From JBBRUG01 sp038247995 (lineage in GTDB: Bacteria > Chloroflexota > Chloroflexia > Chloroflexales > Chloroflexaceae), in the NCBI GenBank assembly GCA_038247995.1, contig JBBRUG010000073.1:1-20209 (forward strand): a stretch of 20,209 nucleotides of DNA. The letters are read 5' to 3'. This document shows, one piece after another, positions 7,375 to 13,519 of this stretch (within the stretch, counting starts at the first letter, position 1; each line of letters begins with the position of its first letter). Both the position numbers and the translations under genes were made by a program. The notes beneath the pieces were generated by a model, which saw only the letters and a program-made list of their open reading frames with translations, was not told where the DNA came from and did not search any database.

Positions 7375-7419
7375 AAATCGCATAAGAACGCTCTAAATCG
7401 GTATAGACGCCGTATACCG
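7373..7419 (+). promoter_or_regulatory. Candidate operator: 20-bp spaced direct repeat plus palindrome
   Basis: CTAAATCG occurs at 7373-7380 and again at 7393-7400, exactly 20 bp (about two helical turns) apart; the first copy overlaps the -10 box. The second copy runs into a perfect 7-bp inverted repeat, CGGTATA (7399-7405) and TATACCG (7413-7419), with a 7-bp spacer. The position around the transcription start suggests a repressor or regulator site. This is inference from geometry only. Confidence 0.45.
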
Positions 7420-7519
7420 GGCCCTTCGTTTGCTGAGGTCATGCGGCTTGGTTGCATAGGTGTGCCTGGGCCGTAAGCGGTCTGGGCATGTGGTGTCTTA
7501 TTTGGTATGGGAGAACGCC

Positions 7520-10500
7520 GTGTTTTCGCGCTTTCTCGGGCCGACGATTCTAGCATTGTTGCTGGCATCACTTTTGTTGCCCAGGGTTGGGCCAGCCCAA
7601 TCTTTGGCGTTAGTTACCCCCCAGGATGTCGATCTGCCGCTCGCCTTTCAGGAGTTGCTGACTACGGCGGCCGAGCGTACATGGCCTGTTGATCCACTTG
7701 CCGGCAATCTGCCGGTGACGGCGCTGGTTCACCTGGATCTGGCGCCATTGGGCGTGCTGGGAATGGACGTTGCGCCGACGACCCGCGAACGTCACTACGC
7801 TACGCTTACTTCAGCTCAGGATCAGCTCGCCGCGCAGGTTGCGGCGCGGGGCGGTCTGGTTGAGGCTCGTTTTCAGCATGCCGCCGCTGCGCTTGCAGTA
7901 CGCATTCCTGCCGGGCAGATCGCTGCGCTGCGCGGATTGCCCAATGTGGCCGCTGTGCAGCCAATCGCCGATCCGGAACTCACGCAAGCCGAAAGCGGCG
8001 CCGGCGCGCTGACGCAAGCCGCCCTTGGCGATCTGATCGGCAGCAATTCTGTGCATGCCCTGGGGATCAATGGCAGCGGGGTTGCGATCGCGATCGTTGA
8101 CAGCGGGATTGATTATACGCACGCTAAGCTCGGCGGCCCCGGCACTGCGGCGGCTTATTACCGTGCCCGCTGCGGCGGTGCCTTGTTGCGCCCTGGTGAT
8201 CCCAGCTGCGACGCTAGCCTCGACCCACCGCCGGATCTTTTCCCCAATGCAAAAGTCCGCGGCGGCTACGACCTGATCGGCGACAGTTGGCCCGATCCCG
8301 ATCCGGTCTGCGGCGCTGAGCAGGTTTGTCTGCGCGAAGATCCCAACCCGATCGACACGTCCGGCCACGGTACAGCCGTCGCCGATATTGTGGCCGGGCT
8401 GTCGCTAACGCCTGAGGGCCACGATACCGGTGTTGCGCCGGGGGCGAACCTCTGGGCCTTTAAGGCTTGTAACGGCGGTGCAGGCCTCTGTAACGGGACG
8501 GCAGTGTTGCTGGCCATCGACCACGCGCTTGATCTCGACGGCTCCGATCGCGGGCGCTGTCGCCCTGCCGACGGCGCTGTGTGTCTGGCCTATGATCCCG
8601 CCGATATTATTCTGGTTCCGGCCAGTTTCAGCTATGGGCAGCCTGAAGATGCACTCAGCTTTTTTGCCGAGGTGGCCGGTTTTTATGGTTCGCTGGTTGT
8701 TGCGGCGGCCGGCAACGATGGCGCTAAGCCGTATATCGTCGGCGCGCCCGGCGTTGCCTCGGCGGCGATCGCAGTTGCCGAGAGCGGTTTTCCTGCCGGT
8801 GATATGTTCACCCTGCGCGCCAATCGGCACTTGGTTGAGGGGCGCTTGCAGGCGTGGGCAACCCTGGGGAGCGGTTTTGAAGGCCGCTTGCGTTATGGCA
8901 ATGGCGATGGTACAAACCTCACCGGGTGTGCCGAACTGACGCCCTGGACGGGGGCGTTGTTGCTCGACCGCAATAGTTGTCCGACACCGTTGAAGATCCA
9001 GAATGCACTCGCCGCTGGTGTCGGCCTGGTGCTGATCGCCGACAATGTCAGTGCGGCTGTGCCGCCGGCGCTGGCCGGTAGTGCGGCAAGCTTGCCCGTC
9101 TTCAGCCTGACCCGCGCCGATGCCGATGCGCTCATAACAACATTATCTTCGCGAACGGTGCGTGTGGAACTCGATGTTCCACGGCCCAGCGCAGTTGAGC
9201 AATTGATCGGGAGTTCCAGCCGCGGGCCGCGGATTGCCGATGGCTCGATCAAGCCCGATCTCGCCGCGCCGGGCGCCGTGATTTCCGCTCTGGCCGGCGG
9301 CGGCACAACAACGGGAGCGTTCAGCGGCAGTTCAGGATCGGCGGCGGTAGTCGCCGGGGTGGCGTCTTTCATTATTCAAGAGCTCGAGCGACGCAGCATT
9401 CTTGATCCGGCGCCGGGCCTGCGTAATCAGGCCAGTGGCTCGCTCTCGCTCGCGCCGCTGATCAAGGCGGTAGTGGTCAATAACGCCGATCCGAGTATCC
9501 TTACTACTGCCGATGGCCTGGCGGCGCCGTTTACTGTGCAGGGCGCCGGCCGAGTTGATGCCCGCGCCACTTACGATGGCCGCGTCATCGCCATCGATGC
9601 AACGGCGATGAGCGACCTGCTTGCGGCCACCCCAACGCCGGAGGGTTGTGTGATCCGGCCCTACATCGATCTACTGCGCTTTATTTTCCTCCAGCGACCG
9701 TTGCCGTGCGCCGTCGAGTATCCGTTCGGTAACGAATTGCTCCGTGCGTGGAATGGCCAGGTGCCGAATGTCTCCTTCGGCTATCGGGCTGCAGCCGGTT
9801 ACCAGGAACATCGCCGCGAGATCGCCCTGGTGAACTATTCGCTCACTGATCGCACGTATGATCTCAGCACCACGTTCCGCGATCCGGCCGATGCAGATCG
9901 CGGCGTGACGGTCACGGTCGATCCACCGCAGATCACTATTCCGACCAATGGAGTTGTTGTGGTCACGGTGACGCTGGCGCTTAGCCCGTCGACACTGCGC
10001 GACGGCGTTCTGACTAATGCTCGCGCCGACGGATCGTGTGCAATGGAAACCGGCAGCGCTTGCGCCGATCTGACTGATTTGGAAGTTGATGGGTTGCTGC
10101 GCATCCAGGGCGATAACGAGCGCCACCGAATCACGATTCCCTGGCAGGTGTTGCCGCGCCGCGCCGCTGCGCTAGCGGTGGCCAGCAACCAGCCCGGCCA
10201 GATTACGCTGCGTAACCCCGCCGTGACGAAGGCGGGCACCGCCGAAGCCTTCGCCCTGGTTGAGGTCAGTCCGAACATCTGCGATCAGCGTAATGTCATT
10301 AGCTGTGCAAGCGTTGATTACACGCCGGGGGTCTTCCCTGGCAGCAATGAAAGCCCGCTTGACCTGCACCTGATCGGCGTGCGTGGAGTTAGTCGTCCGG
10401 GCCTGAATGCAGAATTCGGCCTGCCGGCGAGTGCGCCCGGCGCCACCGCCGATGAGTTGATCGAGTTTGCGCTTACCGTACACGACAAACCATATCGCGC

Positions 10501-11038
10501 CGTGCCTGGCGTGCCGGCGCGTTTTGAGATCAGCGTCGATGCCGACCGCGATGGCGTCGTCGATTATCTGGTCTATAACGCCGACGTTAATGGTGGATCA
10601 GATGGTCGCAGCGCCGTATATGTGCGCGATGTGAACCCGGTTGATGGGGTTGATGCGGAGCGCTGGTATTTGCTGGTTGACGCCGATTTTAATACCCAGC
10701 GCTGGATCTTGCCGGTGCCGGCGACGGCGATCGGCCTGCGCAGCGATCAGCCGTTCAATTTCACGGTGCGCGTGTTTGACGGCTACTTCGGTGGCGCCGA
10801 GTGGGATTGTTCGCCTGGGTTGGGGCGTGCCTGTGCAGGCGTGCATACCTTCCAAACCGGGGCGCCGGCCTATGCGCCAAATCAGACGACATTGGAAGTA
10901 GCGGCGCAGGGTCAGGCTGTGCTGAACTACACAACAGCGCCGGGGGGCAGTGTTGCGTCACCGTCGCAGATCGGCATTATGTTCGTCTTCCGTGATGCTG
11001 TGCCCGGACGGGAAGCCGCCGGGATACGGATTCCGTAG
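7520..11038 (+). CDS. Secreted subtilisin-like serine protease (S8) with PA insert
   Basis: This 1172-residue secreted protease starts with a signal peptide (FLGPTILALLLASLLL, probable cleavage after GPA near residue 27). An I9-like prodomain follows (about 55-145), then the S8 catalytic domain. The catalytic triad is Asp194 (IVDSGIDYTH), His283 (SGHGTAVAD) and Ser605 (FSGSSGSAAVVAG), with oxyanion Asn399 (AAAGNDG). A protease-associated (PA) domain is inserted at about 425-545. The remaining 500 or so residues are beta-rich Fn3/Ig-like domains with many Cys. The usual GTSMAAPHVAG around the Ser reads GSSGSAAVVAG, so the conserved Pro is absent. Upstream in-frame codons exist from 7460, but GTG 7520 has GGGAG at ideal spacing just before the signal peptide. 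It is preceded by its own promoter, and its stop overlaps the next start. Extracellular protein degradation or processing is inferred. Confidence 0.93.
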   Translation: MFSRFLGPTILALLLASLLLPRVGPAQSLALVTPQDVDLPLAFQELLTTAAERTWPVDPLAGNLPVTALVHLDLAPLGVLGMDVAPTTRERHYATLTSAQDQLAAQVAARGGLVEARFQHAAAALAVRIPAGQIAALRGLPNVAAVQPIADPELTQAESGAGALTQAALGDLIGSNSVHALGINGSGVAIAIVDSGIDYTHAKLGGPGTAAAYYRARCGGALLRPGDPSCDASLDPPPDLFPNAKVRGGYDLIGDSWPDPDPVCGAEQVCLREDPNPIDTSGHGTAVADIVAGLSLTPEGHDTGVAPGANLWAFKACNGGAGLCNGTAVLLAIDHALDLDGSDRGRCRPADGAVCLAYDPADIILVPASFSYGQPEDALSFFAEVAGFYGSLVVAAAGNDGAKPYIVGAPGVASAAIAVAESGFPAGDMFTLRANRHLVEGRLQAWATLGSGFEGRLRYGNGDGTNLTGCAELTPWTGALLLDRNSCPTPLKIQNALAAGVGLVLIADNVSAAVPPALAGSAASLPVFSLTRADADALITTLSSRTVRVELDVPRPSAVEQLIGSSSRGPRIADGSIKPDLAAPGAVISALAGGGTTTGAFSGSSGSAAVVAGVASFIIQELERRSILDPAPGLRNQASGSLSLAPLIKAVVVNNADPSILTTADGLAAPFTVQGAGRVDARATYDGRVIAIDATAMSDLLAATPTPEGCVIRPYIDLLRFIFLQRPLPCAVEYPFGNELLRAWNGQVPNVSFGYRAAAGYQEHRREIALVNYSLTDRTYDLSTTFRDPADADRGVTVTVDPPQITIPTNGVVVVTVTLALSPSTLRDGVLTNARADGSCAMETGSACADLTDLEVDGLLRIQGDNERHRITIPWQVLPRRAAALAVASNQPGQITLRNPAVTKAGTAEAFALVEVSPNICDQRNVISCASVDYTPGVFPGSNESPLDLHLIGVRGVSRPGLNAEFGLPASAPGATADELIEFALTVHDKPYRAVPGVPARFEISVDADRDGVVDYLVYNADVNGGSDGRSAVYVRDVNPVDGVDAERWYLLVDADFNTQRWILPVPATAIGLRSDQPFNFTVRVFDGYFGGAEWDCSPGLGRACAGVHTFQTGAPAYAPNQTTLEVAAQGQAVLNYTTAPGGSVASPSQIGIMFVFRDAVPGREAAGIRIP

Positions 11039-11529
11039 TGCCAATGGAAGCTTCAACGTACAGTGAACTGCGGGCGCTGGTGCGTGGCAGTCGGCAGGCA
11101 GCGCTTGGCACACTCACCGCCGACGGCGCCCCCTTCATTTCGATGGTGCTTTACGCGCTCGATCTGCCTGCGGGTGCGCCGGCCAGTGCATTCATCCACA
11201 TTAGTCGGCTGGCGGCGCATACCCGCCAGCTTCACGCTGATCCGCGCGCCTCACTGATGGTGATGCAACCCGATACTGGCGCCGGCGATGCTCAGGCGCT
11301 GGCTCGGGTTACTCTGGAGTGTTTCGCCACGCCCCTGCCGACCGACAGCGCCGACTATGCGGCAGCGCGCACGGCGTACCTCGCCCGCCTGCCCACTCAG
11401 GAATATCTTTTTGCCTTCGCCGATTTCGAGCTGTTCCGGCTTGAACTGCGTGCGGCGCGGTATATCGGTGGGTTTGCCCAGGCCTTCAGCCTCGATGCGG
11501 AAACGCTGGTGCGGGCCTTGGCGGGCTGA
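11038..11529 (+). CDS. HugZ/PPOX-like FMN- or heme-binding split-barrel protein
   Basis: This cytosolic protein of 163 residues belongs to the pyridoxamine-phosphate-oxidase-like split-barrel superfamily. The N-terminal ALGTLTADGAPFISMVLYALD strand pair, the IHISRLAAHTRQLHADPRASLMV block and the C-terminal FELFRLELRAARYIGGFAQAFSL match the HugZ-type subgroup, some of which degrade heme while others bind FMN. Which cofactor is used here cannot be decided. It may begin at GTG 11038, sharing its G with the protease TAG stop, or at ATG 11044. Neither has a clear Shine-Dalgarno sequence, so translational coupling to the protease is likely. It converges on lysZ with a 13-base gap and no visible terminator. 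Confidence 0.85.
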   Translation: MPMEASTYSELRALVRGSRQAALGTLTADGAPFISMVLYALDLPAGAPASAFIHISRLAAHTRQLHADPRASLMVMQPDTGAGDAQALARVTLECFATPLPTDSADYAAARTAYLARLPTQEYLFAFADFELFRLELRAARYIGGFAQAFSLDAETLVRALAG

Positions 11530-11542
11530 GTGCGCTTCACAT

Positions 11543-12346
11543 TTACCTAATCACCGTGCCCTGGCCGGCCAACGCCGCCGACACACTGCCGGCCTGGCGG
11601 GCGTCGCCCAATACAACCCGCCCCACGCCCTGGCTCAAGGCCTCTTGAGCGCCGAGCAGTTTCTTCTTCATGCGCCCCGCGGCATACGGCAGGAATGCCT
11701 CTATTTCGGCCTGCGGAATATGGCCGATCAGCGATGCCTCGTCGGGGAAATTGCGCAACAAGCCCGGCACATTGGAAAGCAAGAGCAACGCCTCGGCATC
11801 CAACGCCGCCGCAATGGCCGCCGCAGCGCGATCACCATCTACGTTCAGCGCCTCGCCCGCCTCCGAGCAGGCCAGCGGCGCGATCACCGGCAAGTAACCT
11901 GCATCGATCAGGGTTGTCAGCAGCGGCGTGTTCACGGTTTCGATCGTGCCGGTCCAATCGTCGCGCAGGATCTTCTGCCGGCCGTCTTCAACAATGCGAA
12001 TGCTCGCCTTGCGCCGCCCCGCCAGCAGTCGCCCATCCAGCCCACTCATTCCGACGGCATTCACGCCCCGCGCCTGAAGCAGTTCAACCAGACTTTTATT
12101 TACTAAGCCACCGGCGGCCATCATAAACAGTTCCAGCGTGTGTCGATCGGTGTAGCGACTGGTATAACCGCTCGGCGATGTGACGAAACGGGGTGGGTGG
12201 CCCACCGCCGCACCAAGCTTGTTCGTCTCGTCCGAGCCGCCGTGAACCAGTACCATCCGTGCGCCGCTTGCCTGCATTGCTGCCAAATCGTCGCTGAGCG
12301 CCGCGTAGTTGTTGCCTGCGCTGCCGCCCACTTTAATCACAATCAT
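11543..12346 (-). CDS. lysZ: [LysW]-aminoadipate/glutamate kinase (acetylglutamate kinase family)
   Basis: This 267-residue amino-acid kinase phosphorylates the side-chain carboxylate of an amino-protected glutamate or aminoadipate in arginine or lysine biosynthesis. Visible motifs are the N-terminal MIVIKVGGS phosphate loop, VHGGSDETNKLG (residues 34-45), SPSGYTSRYTDRHTLE (57-72), LNVDGDRAA, and the C-terminal GRMKKKLLGAQEAL. The SRYTDR sequence is typical of the LysW-carrier branch (LysZ) rather than classical ArgB, so substrate attachment to LysW is favoured; ArgB activity remains possible. No lysW, lysX or lysY gene is next to it. ATG 12346 has GGGGA nine bases upstream. The gene is divergent from the wall amidase, sharing an 82-base promoter region. 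Confidence 0.87.
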   Translation of the reverse strand: MIVIKVGGSAGNNYAALSDDLAAMQASGARMVLVHGGSDETNKLGAAVGHPPRFVTSPSGYTSRYTDRHTLELFMMAAGGLVNKSLVELLQARGVNAVGMSGLDGRLLAGRRKASIRIVEDGRQKILRDDWTGTIETVNTPLLTTLIDAGYLPVIAPLACSEAGEALNVDGDRAAAAIAAALDAEALLLLSNVPGLLRNFPDEASLIGHIPQAEIEAFLPYAAGRMKKKLLGAQEALSQGVGRVVLGDARQAGSVSAALAGQGTVIR

Positions 12347-12374
12347 CGCTCTGAGTCCCCTCGTCGGCCTGGCT

Positions 12375-12389
12375 TTGGTATACTACCAA
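12375..12389 (+). promoter_or_regulatory. Extended -10 promoter inside a palindrome, amidase gene
   Basis: TGG-TATACT (12376-12384) forms an extended -10 element. It sits inside a perfect inverted repeat, TTGGTA-TAC-TACCAA (12375-12389), so a dimeric protein bound there would cover the promoter. No clear -35 is present, as expected for an extended -10. The amidase start follows 40 bases later. Confidence 0.5.
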
Positions 12390-12428
12390 CGGAACTGCCC
12401 CATGTCCGTTTGCTGCCAGGAAATACCA

Positions 12429-13487
12429 ATGCGTCTCGTTAGCTTGTTGATTATACTCGCCCTCGCCGCCTGTACGGCATCGCCTGCACCGCCGAGCGCC
12501 CCAGCCGCTACGCCTGCGGAACGCCCGATGGCCGTGCTCGCGCTGCCGACCGCTACGCTCGTGCCGACACATACGCCAAGCCCGACGCCAACTGCGTCGC
12601 CAACACCAACCGCTACTGTTACCTCCAGCCCCACGCCCGAACCGTGGGTGCCGCGCGTCGGGTTGCAGGTTGGCCATTTGAACAGCACGGAACTGCCCGA
12701 CGAATTGGCGCGTTTTCGTACTTCCACCGGTGCGCGTTGGGGCGGCACCACCGAAGCTGAGTTGAACCTCGATATTGCACTGCGCGTGCAGCCGATTCTT
12801 GAAGCTGCCGGAATTGTTGTCGATCTGTTGCCGGCTACGGTGCCGCCCGCTTACCGTGCCGACGCCTTCTTATCCATCCACGCCGACGGCTCGACCGGCT
12901 CCGGGCCGCGCGGCTGGAAACTGGCGACGCCCTGGCGGGCCTCGGAGGCGTCGCTAAGCTTGCTCGAATCCGTGGCAGCTACCTATGGCCCGGCTACCGG
13001 CTTGCCCCAGGATGTCGGCGGCGTTACGGCGAATATGCGCGGCTACTACGCCTTCAGCTACCGACGCCACAACCACGCGATTGATCGCACGACGCCGGCG
13101 ATCATCGTTGAGATGGGTTTCATGACCAATGCTGCCGATCGCGCAGTGCTGTTCGGCCAGCCCGACAATGTGGCGTGGGGCATTGCTGAAGGCGTCATTG
13201 CCTACTTCACCACGTATAATCCAACTGATGCAGCGGCGCGTATGCCGCCCGATTTGCCGCTGATGCGTCCGCAGGCCGGCGCGATTGTGCGCGCGGCTCC
13301 GAGCGATGATGCGCGCATTCTGCTGCGGATCGAGGATCCGGATTTGCGCTTTGTGCCGTTCTTCCGGCGCGGTGATTGGTATGAAGGTGTGGTGCGCGGC
13401 CAATGGGGCGCTGTGGGTTGGATCCGTGCCGATCAACTGGCCGTCACCGACGAACCGCTGACCTTCCCAACCTCGACGAATCCGTGA
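12429..13487 (+). CDS. Lipoprotein N-acetylmuramoyl-L-alanine amidase (Amidase_3)
   Basis: This 352-residue exported amidase is predicted to cut the bond between MurNAc and L-Ala in peptidoglycan. A lipoprotein signal with lipobox LAAC (Cys15) leads into a long Thr/Pro-rich linker (about 25-75). The Zn-dependent Amidase_3 domain follows. It has the first His in GLQVGHL, a Glu in TEAELNLDIALRV, a His in AFLSIHADG and the catalytic Glu in PAIIVEMGFMTN. The C-terminal 80 residues resemble an SH3-like wall-binding domain (RAAPSDDARILLRI...WYEGVV..WGAVGWIRADQL). The usual DPGHGG is replaced by LQVGHLNS, but the ligand His is kept. ATG 12429 has AGGA seven bases upstream; the longer reading frame from 12309 would overlap lysZ and lose the signal. 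It is convergent with the C25 protease gene. Confidence 0.9.
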   Translation: MRLVSLLIILALAACTASPAPPSAPAATPAERPMAVLALPTATLVPTHTPSPTPTASPTPTATVTSSPTPEPWVPRVGLQVGHLNSTELPDELARFRTSTGARWGGTTEAELNLDIALRVQPILEAAGIVVDLLPATVPPAYRADAFLSIHADGSTGSGPRGWKLATPWRASEASLSLLESVAATYGPATGLPQDVGGVTANMRGYYAFSYRRHNHAIDRTTPAIIVEMGFMTNAADRAVLFGQPDNVAWGIAEGVIAYFTTYNPTDAAARMPPDLPLMRPQAGAIVRAAPSDDARILLRIEDPDLRFVPFFRRGDWYEGVVRGQWGAVGWIRADQLAVTDEPLTFPTSTNP

Positions 13488-13497
13488 TGGATTGCGT

Positions 13498-13519
13498 GGG
13501 GCGGATTGTGATGCGCCCC
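13498..13519. terminator. Hairpin between convergent amidase and C25 genes
   Basis: GGGGCG (13498-13503) pairs with CGCCCC (13514-13519) across a 10-base loop, eleven bases after the amidase stop and touching the C25 stop. An alternative hairpin ATGCG/CGCAT (13511-13527) overlaps it. There is no T-tract, so terminator activity is only suggested by position. Confidence 0.35.

Noticed and set aside
11288..12106. 272-codon plus-strand ORF over the HugZ-like and lysZ genes
   Set aside because: It crosses two well-supported genes in other frames and shows no domain.
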